From contig NZ_JBKQWU010000001.1 in the NCBI RefSeq assembly GCF_047275745.1, forward strand, positions 307,363 through 371,362: a stretch of DNA of 64,000 bases. The letters are read 5' to 3'. Shown piece after piece: positions 23,997 through 32,787 of this stretch. Within the stretch, counting starts at the first letter, position 1. Each line of letters opens with the position of its first letter. The notes under the pieces were generated by a model. The model did not search any database and was not told the origin of the DNA. It saw only the letters and a program-made list of their open reading frames with translations. The stretch is from Amaricoccus sp047275745 (GTDB lineage Bacteria > Pseudomonadota > Alphaproteobacteria > Rhodobacterales > Rhodobacteraceae). A program made the position numbers and the translations under genes.

Positions 23997-26333
23997 ATGA
24001 ACAAGATCGAAGCCATCCGGGGCGCCGTTCATTCCGGGCTCGCACATGACAGCGCGATCAAGCATGTCACCGGTCGCGCGGAATACTGCGACGACATCGC
24101 CGAGCCCGCCGGCACGCTGCACGCCTATTTCGGGGTCTCCTCGATCGCGCATGGCCGGCTGCTCTCCATGGACCTCTCCGGGGTCCGCGCCGCGCCCGGC
24201 GTCGTCGGCGTGCTGACGGCCGAGGACATCCCCGGCCACAACGACATCAGCCCCGTCGGGCGTCACGACGATCCGGTCTTCCCGACCGAGACGGTGGAAT
24301 ATCACGGCCAGCCGCTCTTCGCGGTCGTGGCCGAGACCCGCGACGCCGCGCGCCGCGCCGCCGAACTGGCGAAGGTCGATTACGAGGCGCTGCCGCATGT
24401 GACCGACGCCGTGGCGGCGATCGAAGCCGGCTATCCGCATGTCACCCCGCCGCTCAAGCTGGAGCGCGGCGACATCGCCCAGGGCCGCGCCGCCGCCCCG
24501 CGCCGGATTCAGGCCCGGATGGTCGTCGGTGGGCAGGATCACATGTATCTCGAAGGCCAGATCTCCTTCGCCATCCCCGGCGAGGACGACGAAGTGACAG
24601 TCCACTGCTCAACCCAGCACCCGAGCGAGGCCCAGCACATGGTCGCCCATGTGCTCGGTGTGCCGTCGAACGCGGTCACGGTCAACGTTCGCCGGATGGG
24701 CGGCGGCTTCGGCGGCAAGGAAAGCCAGATGAACATCTTCGCCTGCGTCGCGGCGCTGGCGGCGAAGCGGTACAACCGGCCGGTGAAGATGCGGCCCGAT
24801 CGCGATCAGGACATGACCGCGACCGGCAAGCGCCACGATTTCGTCATAGACTACGATGTCGCCTTCGACGACGAAGGCCGGATCGAGGCGGTCGAGGGCG
24901 AGTTCGCCGCGCGCTGCGGCTTCTCCGCCGATCTTTCCGGTCCGGTGACGGACCGCGCCCTGTTCCACGCCGACAATGCCTATTTCTACCCGCATGTGCG
25001 CCTCACCAGCCGGCCGATGAAGACCAATACGGTCTCGAACACCGCCTTCCGCGGCTTCGGAGGACCGCAGGGAGTCATCGCAGCGGAACGCATGATCGAG
25101 GAGATCGCCTACGACCTCGGCCGCGATCCACTCGACATCCGCAAGGCCAATTTCTACGGCGAGGAGGGCCGCGACCTCACACCCTATCACCAGCGGGTGG
25201 AGGACAATGTCATCGGCCGGGTCGTTGACGAGCTGGAGGCGAGCGCCGATTACCGGGCTCGCCGCGAGGCGATCATCGCGGAGAATGCGAAGGGCGGCGT
25301 GATCCGCCGCGGCATCGCGCTCACGCCGGTCAAGTTCGGGATCTCCTTCACCGCCACGCATTACAACCAGGCGGGCTCGCTGATCCATGTCTACAACGAT
25401 GGCTCGATCCATCTGAACCACGGCGGCACCGAGATGGGCCAGGGGCTCAATACCAAGGTGGCGCAGGTGGTCGCGGATGCGTTCCAGGTCGATATCGACC
25501 GGATTCGGATCACGAAGACGACGACCGAGAAGGTGCCGAACACCTCCGCCACGGCGGCCTCTTCCGGCACCGACCTGAACGGCATGGCGGCGCGCGACGC
25601 GGCCGAGCAGATCAAGGCGCGTCTGGTCGATTTCGCGGCCGAGAAGTGGCAGGCCGAACCCTCGGAGATCCGGTTCATCCCGAACGCGGTCCAGATCCGC
25701 GACGAGATCGTCCCCTTCAACGATTTCGTCAAGCTCGCCTACATGGCGCGGGTCCATCTCTCGGCGGCCGGCTTCTACAAGACGCCGAAGATCCACTGGG
25801 ACCGCGCCTCGGGCCGCGGGCGGCCGTTCTACTACTACGCCTATGGCGCTGCCTGTTCCGAGGTTTCGGTCGATACGCTGACGGGCGAATATCAGGTCGA
25901 TCGCACCGATGTCCTCCACGACGTCGGCCGCTCTCTCAATCCCGATCTCGACAAGGGCCAGGTCGAAGGCGCCTTCGTGCAGGGCATGGGCTGGCTCACC
26001 ACCGAGGAGCTCTGGTGGGACGACAAGGGCCGTCTCCGCACCCACGCGCCCTCGACCTACAAGATCCCGCTCGCCTCGGACCGGCCGCGCGTCTTCAACG
26101 TCGATCTCGTGACCTGGAACGAGAACCGCGAGAACTCGATCAAGCGGTCCAAGGCCGTCGGCGAGCCGCCCTTCATGCTCGGCATCTCGGTCTTCGAGGC
26201 GCTGTCGATGGCGGTCGCGAGCACGGCGGGTTACGCCGTCTGCCCGCGGCTCGACGCTCCTGCCACGCCCGAGCGCGTGCTGATGGCGATCGAACGCCTT
26301 CGGGCGGAGGGGTCGAAAGGACAGCGGCCGTGA
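23997..26333 (+). CDS. xdhB: Xanthine dehydrogenase molybdopterin-binding subunit
   Basis: 778-aa catalytic subunit with a molybdenum cofactor. Marks are the cofactor loop RMGGGFGGKESQ (~240), FRGFGGPQG (~345), the GTEMGQGLNTK stretch, and the catalytic Glu in AVGEPPFMLG near residue 720. The ATG at 23997 has GAGAAG before it, 11 nt after the xdhA stop. It overlaps xdhC. MoaA at 42627 supplies an early step of its cofactor. Confidence 0.95.
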   Translation: MNKIEAIRGAVHSGLAHDSAIKHVTGRAEYCDDIAEPAGTLHAYFGVSSIAHGRLLSMDLSGVRAAPGVVGVLTAEDIPGHNDISPVGRHDDPVFPTETVEYHGQPLFAVVAETRDAARRAAELAKVDYEALPHVTDAVAAIEAGYPHVTPPLKLERGDIAQGRAAAPRRIQARMVVGGQDHMYLEGQISFAIPGEDDEVTVHCSTQHPSEAQHMVAHVLGVPSNAVTVNVRRMGGGFGGKESQMNIFACVAALAAKRYNRPVKMRPDRDQDMTATGKRHDFVIDYDVAFDDEGRIEAVEGEFAARCGFSADLSGPVTDRALFHADNAYFYPHVRLTSRPMKTNTVSNTAFRGFGGPQGVIAAERMIEEIAYDLGRDPLDIRKANFYGEEGRDLTPYHQRVEDNVIGRVVDELEASADYRARREAIIAENAKGGVIRRGIALTPVKFGISFTATHYNQAGSLIHVYNDGSIHLNHGGTEMGQGLNTKVAQVVADAFQVDIDRIRITKTTTEKVPNTSATAASSGTDLNGMAARDAAEQIKARLVDFAAEKWQAEPSEIRFIPNAVQIRDEIVPFNDFVKLAYMARVHLSAAGFYKTPKIHWDRASGRGRPFYYYAYGAACSEVSVDTLTGEYQVDRTDVLHDVGRSLNPDLDKGQVEGAFVQGMGWLTTEELWWDDKGRLRTHAPSTYKIPLASDRPRVFNVDLVTWNENRENSIKRSKAVGEPPFMLGISVFEALSMAVASTAGYAVCPRLDAPATPERVLMAIERLRAEGSKGQRP

Positions 26334-27193
26334 CCCGGCACGGGCTGGAGCGCTTCTTCGCGCGCCATGCCGACACCGTCCGCGTGCTCGTGACGCGCGT
26401 CCGGGGCTCGGCCCCGCGCGACGAGGGAACGGAGATGTACGTCGCGCGCGACGGGCTGTTCGGGACCATCGGCGGCGGCCAGCTCGAATACATCGTCATC
26501 GACGAGGCGCGGGCGCTGCTGGCAAGGGGCCGGGACAAGGCCGATCTCGACGTGCCGCTCGGGCCGGAAATCGGCCAGTGCTGCGGCGGCCGGGTCGAGA
26601 TCGCGCTCACGCGGATGAGCGCGGAGGACCGGCGCGACGCCCTCGCCGCGGAAGACGCGTCCGAGAAGGCGCTGCCCGAACTCAGGATCTTCGGCGCGGG
26701 CCATGTCGGCCGCGCGCTCGCGAATCTGACCCAGCACCTGCCGGTCCGCACGATGCTCGTTGACACCCGGCGCGAGGAACTCGACCTCTGCGAGGCCGAG
26801 GTCGAGACGCGGCTCTCCGCGATCCCGGAGGCGGAGGTCGAATCCGCTCCGCCCGGAACCGTCTTCGTCGTCGCAACGCATGACCACGGGCTCGATTTCC
26901 TCATCACCGCCGCCGCGCTCCAGCGGGCCGACGCCGCCTATGTCGGGCTCATCGGCTCGAAGTCGAAGCGCGCGAAATTCTCGAAATGGTGCCGCGAGGT
27001 CTGCGACGGCCTCCGGATCGGCGGTCTGACCTGCCCGATCGGCGCCGCCGGCACCGCGGACAAACGACCCGCGGTCATAGCCGCCTTCGTCGCCGCCGAA
27101 CTCATGGCGGCGCTGACGACCAATGCCCCCGCCAGCGCGCGGCTCCGCCGCGAGCGGGGATCGGGAACGGTAACGACAGTTCGGCGCCACTGA
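26330..27193 (+). CDS. xdhC: Xanthine dehydrogenase accessory protein
   Basis: 287 aa. It binds molybdenum cofactor, promotes its sulfuration and inserts it into XdhB. The N-terminal XdhC/CoxI part has GTIGGGQLEY and the Cys pair in GQCCGGR (~84), which fits cofactor binding; the C-terminal part has a Rossmann motif (IFGAGHVGRAL) and GLIGSKSKRAKF. Translation starts at GTG 26330, overlapping the xdhB stop (GTGA) behind GAAAGG. Gene order xdhA-B-C is the usual one. Confidence 0.94.
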   Translation: MTRHGLERFFARHADTVRVLVTRVRGSAPRDEGTEMYVARDGLFGTIGGGQLEYIVIDEARALLARGRDKADLDVPLGPEIGQCCGGRVEIALTRMSAEDRRDALAAEDASEKALPELRIFGAGHVGRALANLTQHLPVRTMLVDTRREELDLCEAEVETRLSAIPEAEVESAPPGTVFVVATHDHGLDFLITAAALQRADAAYVGLIGSKSKRAKFSKWCREVCDGLRIGGLTCPIGAAGTADKRPAVIAAFVAAELMAALTTNAPASARLRRERGSGTVTTVRRH

Positions 27194-27230
27194 CAGGCGC
27201 TCCAATCGATAACAGGGAGGGAACCCGTCA

Positions 27231-28814
27231 ATGAACACGGGAAGCTATACCTATAGGCTGTTCTCACGCAGCGATTTCAGCGCCTTCTGGGCGCTTTTCA
27301 CCGACAATCTCATCAACCTCATCGTCCTTTCCGGCATCTGTCAGTTCGTCTTCCAGATGCCGGCTGAAATCGTTTATGGACGCATCGTGCCCGGCGCCGC
27401 GGTTGCGATCATCGCCGGCGTCGCGGTCTATGCCTGGCTCGCCAAGCGCACCGCCGAGCGCGAGGGCCGCGACGTGACGGCCCTGCCCTATGGCATCTCC
27501 ACCCCGGTCATGTTCGTCTATCTCTTCGGCGTGATCGGCCCGATCTACTGGTCGACGCAGGACGCGGTCCTCGCCTGGCAGGTCGGGATCGGCGCGGGCT
27601 TCATGGGTGGTATCGTCGCCGCGATGGGCGCGCTCGTCGGCCCGTGGCTGAAGCGCGTGACGCCGCGCGCGGGCATGCTCGGCACGCTCTGCGGCATCGC
27701 GCTGGTCTTCATCGGGACGGTGCCGCTCGCGATAATCTTCGAGGACCCCTTCGTCGGCTTCGCCTCGATGATCATCATCCTCTGGGGCCTGATCGGGCGC
27801 TTCCGGCTGCCCTTCGACATCCCCGCCGGCCTGCTCGCCCTCGTCATCGGCACCGCGGTCGCCTTCTCGCTCGGCAAGGCGTCGATCAGCTTCGAAGGCG
27901 TCGGCTTCTACCCGCCGCTGCCCTATGTCGGCGACCTTATCGCGGGTATCCAGCATCTCTTCGCCAATCCGGAACTCTTCCTCGTCCTGGTCCCGGTGCA
28001 GATCTACAACTTCATCGAGACGATGAACAACGTCGAGAGCGCGGAGGCGGTCGGCGACAAGTACCCGGTCGGGCTTTGCCAGGTCACCGATGGCGTGGGC
28101 ACGATGATCGGCGCAGTCTTCGGCTCGCCCTTCCCGACCACGGCCTATATCGGCCACCCGGCCTACAAGCGGATGGGCGCCCACGCGGGCTATGTGATCG
28201 GGGTCGGCACGATCATCCCGGCCGCGGCCTTCTTCGGCCTCCTCGCCTTCCTCAACAACCTGATCCCGGTGGCCGCGGCCGCGCCCGTCCTGGTCTTCGT
28301 CGCGCTGAGCCTCATCACCAACACCGCCCATTCGATCAGGACCGAGCACATGGCCGCCGTGACCATCGCGATGATGCCGCATGTGTCGAGCTTCCTCGTC
28401 ACCAAATGGGGCTCGCTCATGGGCGCGCTCGCCGCGAGCGGGGTCGAGGGGCTGCCGAGCCTCGGCGATCCGGCCCTGACCGCCGCGATGCTCCAGCAGG
28501 GCGCGCATTACCAGGGGCATCTGGCGCTCAGCCAGGGCGCGATCCTGACCGGGCTGATCTGGGGTGCGATCGTCGCCAGCACCATCGACGGCAACTTCCG
28601 CAACGCCGCCGGCTTCGCCCTCGCCGCCGCGCTCATGTCCTCGGTCGGCATCATCCACGCCGCGAGCCTGCAGGTTCCGACGCTGGGGCCGGTCTCCGGG
28701 GGCTATCTGATCGCCGCGGGCTTCCTGTTCTTCTACCCGATGTTCCATGCCGGGAAAGAACTGGAGAACCGCAAGGTCGTCGTCGAGGAACCGTCCATCG
28801 CGCCGGGCGCGTGA
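27231..28814 (+). CDS. NCS2-type xanthine/uracil permease family protein
   Basis: 527-aa membrane protein with about 12-14 hydrophobic segments. It resembles the xanthine/uracil/vitamin-C permease superfamily through LPYGISTPVMF, the VESAEAVGD element where family members carry a conserved acidic motif, and SPFPTTAYIGHP. It lies between xdhABC and guaD, so import of xanthine, guanine or a related purine is likely. Assignment to a precise subfamily is uncertain; homologues are often annotated only as regulator/permease. GGGAGGG precedes the ATG. Confidence 0.8.
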   Translation: MNTGSYTYRLFSRSDFSAFWALFTDNLINLIVLSGICQFVFQMPAEIVYGRIVPGAAVAIIAGVAVYAWLAKRTAEREGRDVTALPYGISTPVMFVYLFGVIGPIYWSTQDAVLAWQVGIGAGFMGGIVAAMGALVGPWLKRVTPRAGMLGTLCGIALVFIGTVPLAIIFEDPFVGFASMIIILWGLIGRFRLPFDIPAGLLALVIGTAVAFSLGKASISFEGVGFYPPLPYVGDLIAGIQHLFANPELFLVLVPVQIYNFIETMNNVESAEAVGDKYPVGLCQVTDGVGTMIGAVFGSPFPTTAYIGHPAYKRMGAHAGYVIGVGTIIPAAAFFGLLAFLNNLIPVAAAAPVLVFVALSLITNTAHSIRTEHMAAVTIAMMPHVSSFLVTKWGSLMGALAASGVEGLPSLGDPALTAAMLQQGAHYQGHLALSQGAILTGLIWGAIVASTIDGNFRNAAGFALAAALMSSVGIIHAASLQVPTLGPVSGGYLIAAGFLFFYPMFHAGKELENRKVVVEEPSIAPGA

Positions 28815-28819
28815 CCCCC

Positions 28820-28859
28820 ATCCGGGGCGGGCGCGGCGCCCGTCGCGCGCGCCCCGGAT
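28820..28859 (+). terminator. Hairpin between the permease and guaD
   Basis: ATCCGGGGC (28820-28828) pairs with GCCCCGGAT (28851-28859), with a GC-rich inner stem. It lies in the 69-bp gap and may give partial termination or mRNA protection. Confidence 0.5.
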
Positions 28860-28883
28860 ACCTAAATCAGGGACAAGACAGAC

Positions 28884-30188
28884 ATGACCGAGACCCGAAC
28901 CCTCATCCGCGGCCGGCTTCTGACCTTCACCGGCGAACCGGCGGACGACCGCGACAAGGACGCCTACCTTTATCTGGAGGACGGCGCCCTGCTCGTCGAG
29001 GACGGCCTGATCACCGCGCTCGGCACCCATGACGAGCTGAAGGAGCGCGCCGAGGGTGCCCAGGTCGCCGATCATCGCCCACATCTCGTGATGGCGGGCT
29101 TCATCGACACGCATATCCACTTCCCGCAGGTCCAGGTCATCGCCTCCTGGGGCGCGCAGCTCCTCGACTGGCTCAACAACTACACCTTCCCCGAGGAGAC
29201 CCGCTTCGCCGATCCCGCCCATGCCGAACGCATGGCCGGCGCCTTCTACGACCTGATCCTCTCGCATGGCACCACGACGGCGGTCGCCTATTGCTCGGTT
29301 CACAAGGGCTCGGCGGAGGCCTATTTCGAGGAAGCCGCGCGGCGCGACATGCGCATGATCGGCGGCAAGGTCATGATGGACCGCAACGCTCCCGAGGCAC
29401 TGACCGACACGCCCCAGGCGGGCTATGACGATTCGAAGGCGCTGATCGAGAAGTGGCACGGGCGGGACCGCGCGCTCTATACGATCACGCCGCGTTTCGC
29501 CATCACCTCGACGCCCGAACAGCTCGAAGCCGCCGGCGCGCTGGCCGCCGAATATCCCGACTGCCACATCCAGACGCATCTCTCGGAGAACCGCGACGAG
29601 ATCGCCTTCACGGCGCGGCTGTACCCGGATTGCCCCGACTATCTCGGCGTCTACGAACGCTACGGGCTCGTCGGCCCGAAGACGCTGCTCGGCCATGCGA
29701 TCCATCTCGAGCCGCGCGAGATCTCGCTTCTGGCCGAGAGCCGGGCGAAGCCGGTCTTCTGCCCGACATCGAACCTCTTTCTCGGCAGCGGGCTCTTCGA
29801 CGACGAAGGGCTGCGCGGCCGCGGGATCGAGAACGCCATCGCAACGGACGTCGGCGGCGGGACCAGCTATTCGATGCTGGGAACGCTGAACGAGGGCTAC
29901 AAGATCCTGCAGCTTCGCGGCCAGAAGCTGCACCCGTTGCGCGCCTTCCACTGGATCACGCGCGGCAACGCCGTGGCGCTGGGGCTGGAGGACAGGATCG
30001 GGACGCTCGATCCCGGCACCGAGGCCGATATCGTCGTGCTTGACGCCCGGGCGACGGAGGCGATGGCGCTCCGCATGGAGCGCGCGGAGACGCTGTCGGA
30101 GGAGCTCTTCATCCTGCAGATCATGGGCGACGACCGCGCCGTGGCGGAGGTCTATGTCGCCGGTCAGCCGCGGTTGCGCCGCGGCTGA
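28884..30188 (+). CDS. guaD: Guanine deaminase
   Basis: 434-aa amidohydrolase converting guanine to xanthine and ammonia; xanthine then enters XdhAB. The metal motif is GFIDTHIHFPQ (~75-85), followed by QTHLSEN (~230), GHAIHL (~270) and the catalytic Asp in ATDVGGGTS (~320). Length is typical of bacterial GuaD. It is the last gene of the purine block; a strong hairpin at 30210-30248 separates it from convergent hmgA. Confidence 0.94.
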   Translation: MTETRTLIRGRLLTFTGEPADDRDKDAYLYLEDGALLVEDGLITALGTHDELKERAEGAQVADHRPHLVMAGFIDTHIHFPQVQVIASWGAQLLDWLNNYTFPEETRFADPAHAERMAGAFYDLILSHGTTTAVAYCSVHKGSAEAYFEEAARRDMRMIGGKVMMDRNAPEALTDTPQAGYDDSKALIEKWHGRDRALYTITPRFAITSTPEQLEAAGALAAEYPDCHIQTHLSENRDEIAFTARLYPDCPDYLGVYERYGLVGPKTLLGHAIHLEPREISLLAESRAKPVFCPTSNLFLGSGLFDDEGLRGRGIENAIATDVGGGTSYSMLGTLNEGYKILQLRGQKLHPLRAFHWITRGNAVALGLEDRIGTLDPGTEADIVVLDARATEAMALRMERAETLSEELFILQIMGDDRAVAEVYVAGQPRLRRG

Positions 30189-30209
30189 CCATTCAGTTGA
30201 GCATTCGGG

Positions 30210-30248
30210 CGCCTGCCCCCCGTCACATCATGTCCGGGGGGCGAGGCG
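30210..30248. terminator. Bidirectional terminator hairpin between guaD and hmgA
   Basis: CGCCTGCCCCCCG (30210-30222) pairs with CGGGGGGCGAGGCG (30235-30248), giving a stem of about 12 bp with one internal mismatch, in a 61-bp gap between convergent genes. Confidence 0.65.
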
Positions 30249-30249
30249 T

Positions 30250-31611
30250 TCACTTCAGTCCGGGCGTACCGTCGAACTTCTTCTCGAGCTGATCCCAGAC
30301 CTCGATGTACTCCTCCTGCATCGGCGCTTCCTTCGCGGCGAAATGGGTCAGGTGCTGCGGGAACCGGGTCTCGAACATGAAGGACATGGTGTTGTCGAGC
30401 TTCTCGGCCTTCAGCTCACCGTTCGAGGCACCCTCGAAGGCGTCGCGGTCGGGACCATGCGGCAGCATGCAGTTGTGCAGCGAGATTCCGCCCGGCGCGA
30501 ACCCCTGCGGCTTCGCATCATAGACGCCGTAGATGTTGCCCATGAGCTCGGACATGATGTTCTTGTGGTACCAGGGCGGGCGGAACGAATGCTCGGCCAC
30601 CATCCAGCGCTCGCGGAACAGCACGAAGTCGATATTGGCCGTCCCCTCCTGCCCCGAGGGCGCGGTCAGCACGGTGAAGATCGACGGATCGGGATGGTCG
30701 AACAGGATCGCGCCGACCGGGGAATAGGTCCGGAGATCATACTTGTAGGCGCAATAGTTGCCATGCCACGCCACCACGTCGAGCGGCGAATGGTCGATCC
30801 AGGTCTCGTGGAACTGGCCGCACCACTTGATGACGACGCGGGAGCGGGTTTCCTTGTCCTCGAAGGCGGCCACGGGGCTCTTGAAGTCGCGCGGGTTCGC
30901 CATGCAGTTGGCGCCGATCGGCCCCCTGCCCGGCAGGTCGAACTTCTGGCCGTAGTTCTCGCAGACGAAGCCGCGGGCCGGGCCTTCCAGCACCTCGACG
31001 CGGTAGACGAGGCCGCGCGGAATGATCGCGATCTCCTTCGGCTCGAGGTCGATGATGCCAAGCTCGGTGCAGAAGCGAAGCCGGCCTTCCTGCGGCACGA
31101 CGAGCAACTCGCTGTCGGCCGAGAAGAAGTACTCGTCTTCCATCGAGCGGGTGATCAGATAGACATGGCTCGCCATGCCGACCTGGGTGTTGACGTCGCC
31201 CGCCGTGGTGATCGTGCGCATCCCCGTGATCCAGGTCAGGTCCTCGTCGGGCACCGGGACCGGGTCCCAGCGGTACTGGCCGAGGCTGATCACGTTCTCG
31301 AGGATGTTCGGCGCGGTCTTCCAGTAAGGCACGTCGATCGGGCTGAACCGGCCGGTGTGATGCACCGAGGGCCGGATGCGATAGCACCAGGTCCGCTCGT
31401 TCTGGCCGCGCGGCGCCGTGAAGGCGGTACCGGAAAGCTGCTCGGCATAGAGGCCGTATTCGCATTTCTGCGGGCTGTTCTGCCCCTGCGGCAGCGCGCC
31501 CGGCAGCGCCTCGGTCTCGAAGTCATTGCCGAAGCCCGGCATGTAGCCTTCGACGGTGCCAGCGGTGATGGCCGCGCGGACCATACCGCTCGGAAGGTCG
31601 TGGGTCGTCAA
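30250..31611 (-). CDS. hmgA: Homogentisate 1,2-dioxygenase
   Basis: Non-haem Fe(II) dioxygenase opening homogentisate to maleylacetoacetate in tyrosine/phenylalanine breakdown. Iron ligands are visible in RPPWYHKNIMSELMG (His and Glu) and ISLHNCMLPHGPD (His). I prefer the TTG at 31611: a GGAGG lies exactly 8 nt upstream and the product is 453 aa. In-frame ATGs at 31626 and 31638 lack a binding site, and the latter lies inside operator 1, about 7 nt from the predicted transcript start. The gene is divergent from a MarR regulator and controlled by three TTGC-N4-GCAA sites. Confidence 0.95.
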   Translation of the reverse strand: MTTHDLPSGMVRAAITAGTVEGYMPGFGNDFETEALPGALPQGQNSPQKCEYGLYAEQLSGTAFTAPRGQNERTWCYRIRPSVHHTGRFSPIDVPYWKTAPNILENVISLGQYRWDPVPVPDEDLTWITGMRTITTAGDVNTQVGMASHVYLITRSMEDEYFFSADSELLVVPQEGRLRFCTELGIIDLEPKEIAIIPRGLVYRVEVLEGPARGFVCENYGQKFDLPGRGPIGANCMANPRDFKSPVAAFEDKETRSRVVIKWCGQFHETWIDHSPLDVVAWHGNYCAYKYDLRTYSPVGAILFDHPDPSIFTVLTAPSGQEGTANIDFVLFRERWMVAEHSFRPPWYHKNIMSELMGNIYGVYDAKPQGFAPGGISLHNCMLPHGPDRDAFEGASNGELKAEKLDNTMSFMFETRFPQHLTHFAAKEAPMQEEYIEVWDQLEKKFDGTPGLK

Positions 31612-31637
31612 TTCCAAATCCTCCATCAGATGATTCA

Positions 31638-31649
31638 TTGCTGTTGCAA
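31638..31649. promoter_or_regulatory. HmgR-type operator 1, TTGC-N4-GCAA
   Basis: Arms TTGC/GCAA around TGTT, lying at the predicted hmgA transcript start. Confidence 0.55.
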
Positions 31650-31651
31650 CG

Positions 31652-31681
31652 AATATACCGTTGCGAACGCAACGATGTCAA
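31652..31681 (-). promoter_or_regulatory. hmgA promoter
   Basis: Minus strand: consensus TTGACA (31681-31676), 18-bp spacer, TATATT (31657-31652). The spacer is filled by operator 2, so regulator binding would exclude RNA polymerase. Confidence 0.75.
31659..31674. promoter_or_regulatory. HmgR-type operator 2, 16-bp palindrome
   Basis: CGTTGCG-AA-CGCAACG, perfect 7-bp arms, containing TTGC-N4-GCAA and set inside the hmgA promoter spacer. Confidence 0.65.
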
Positions 31682-31711
31682 GCGCCATGCGGGCTTCACG
31701 TCGCTTTTTTG

Positions 31712-31723
31712 TTGCGATCGCAA
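31712..31723. promoter_or_regulatory. HmgR-type operator 3, TTGCGATCGCAA
   Basis: A perfect 12-bp palindrome 37 bp upstream of the marR ATG, probably for autoregulation. Confidence 0.6.
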
Positions 31724-31759
31724 TGAAATCCTGTTGATCTGACAAGCGGAGGACCCGCC

Positions 31760-32185
31760 ATGCCGTTCAATCTGGACGATTTTCTGCCATACCGCCTGTC
31801 CGTCGCCGCCGCGCGGGTGAGCCGGCGGTTCGCCGAACTCTACTCGGCGGAGGCGGGGCTGACGGTGCCGGAATGGCGCGTGCTCGCGCATCTCAGCCAG
31901 GCGGGCGCGGTCAGCGTGCGTGACATTCACGCCCAGGTGCATCTCGACAAGTCCATCGTCAGCCGGGCGGCGTCGCGGCTGACGGAGGTGGGATTGATCG
32001 GCAAATCCGGCCATGAGACCGACCGACGGCTGATCGTGCTGGAACTGACGCCGGAGGGCCAGGCGCTGATGGAGCGGCTGAGCCGGATCGCGGGCGAGTT
32101 TCAGGCCGAGCTGGTGTCGGAACTTGGCGACGACGCGGCCGCGATCGACCGGGGCCTCCGCAAGCTCACCGCCGGCGCGGTCTGA
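31760..32185 (+). CDS. hmgR: MarR family regulator, probable homogentisate-pathway repressor
   Basis: 141 aa. Winged-helix MarR fold with PEWRVLAHLSQ, the recognition region LDKSIVSRAASRL and the wing DRRLIVLELTPEG. Divergent from hmgA, with three TTGC-N4-GCAA palindromes in the 148-bp gap, the arrangement expected of an HmgR-like repressor relieved by homogentisate. It is 4 nt from, and convergent with, a second MarR gene that is clearly its paralogue. The symbol is inferred from context. Confidence 0.88.
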   Translation: MPFNLDDFLPYRLSVAAARVSRRFAELYSAEAGLTVPEWRVLAHLSQAGAVSVRDIHAQVHLDKSIVSRAASRLTEVGLIGKSGHETDRRLIVLELTPEGQALMERLSRIAGEFQAELVSELGDDAAAIDRGLRKLTAGAV

Positions 32186-32189
32186 ACCT

Positions 32190-32687
32190 TCATTCCGCTG
32201 GCTCGCCCGGTGCGTCGGGGGGACGCGGGAAGGCCGCGCCATGCCCGGCCTCGGGCCGGGTGACGGCGGCGATCGCCCGGTCGAGGGCCGAGATCCCCCG
32301 TTCCAGTGCCTCGCGGTCGGCGGCGGGCATCGCCGCGAAAATCTCCTCCGCCCGCGCCTCGACCTGGCCGAAAGCGCGGAGGAAGAGACCGCGCCCGGTC
32401 TCGGTGATCGCATAATCGCGCAACCTCCGGTCCGAGCCGAGCACCTCCCGCGTGATCAGGTTCTTGGCTTCCAGCCGCGAAGCCGCGCGGCTCACCTGCA
32501 CCTTGTCGAGCGTGGTGCGCTGCGCGAGCTGCGACGAGTTGAGGCTGCCGGCGTCCTCCAGCAGGAACAGAAGCCGCCATTCCTCGCGCGAGAGCCCGTA
32601 TTCGCGCCCGTAGACCGCCACGAGCTGACGCGAGAAGGCCTCGGCCACCACGGCGAGGCGATAGGGAAAGAAGGTCTCGATATGCAT
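32190..32687 (-). CDS. MarR family transcriptional regulator
   Basis: 165 aa, paralogous to the neighbouring MarR protein: both share a F-PYRL start, the DK-VSRAASRL recognition helix and the DRRLR wing. The ATG at 32687 is preceded by a GGAA; a longer in-frame start exists. It follows the TRAP operon by 100 nt on the same strand and may be its last gene. Probable role: control of the TRAP or aromatic-acid genes in answer to the imported ligand. Confidence 0.85.
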   Translation of the reverse strand: MHIETFFPYRLAVVAEAFSRQLVAVYGREYGLSREEWRLLFLLEDAGSLNSSQLAQRTTLDKVQVSRAASRLEAKNLITREVLGSDRRLRDYAITETGRGLFLRAFGQVEARAEEIFAAMPAADREALERGISALDRAIAAVTRPEAGHGAAFPRPPDAPGEPAE

Positions 32688-32787
32688 CCGGTGTTTCCGT
32701 CTGCGATGCGGCCGTCCCCCGCGGGGGGTGGTCAACCGGCCCGATTCAAGCGTACCGGGGCGGCCACGAACGGCCGCCCCGGGATCA

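Noticed and set aside
27194..27230. Purine riboswitch before the NCS2-type permease
   Set aside because: The gap is only 37 bp, too short for a purine aptamer.
27264..29951. An 895-codon frame antisense to the permease and guaD
   Set aside because: Arg/Asp/Gly-rich composition without motifs; it is the usual antisense shadow of GC-rich coding DNA.
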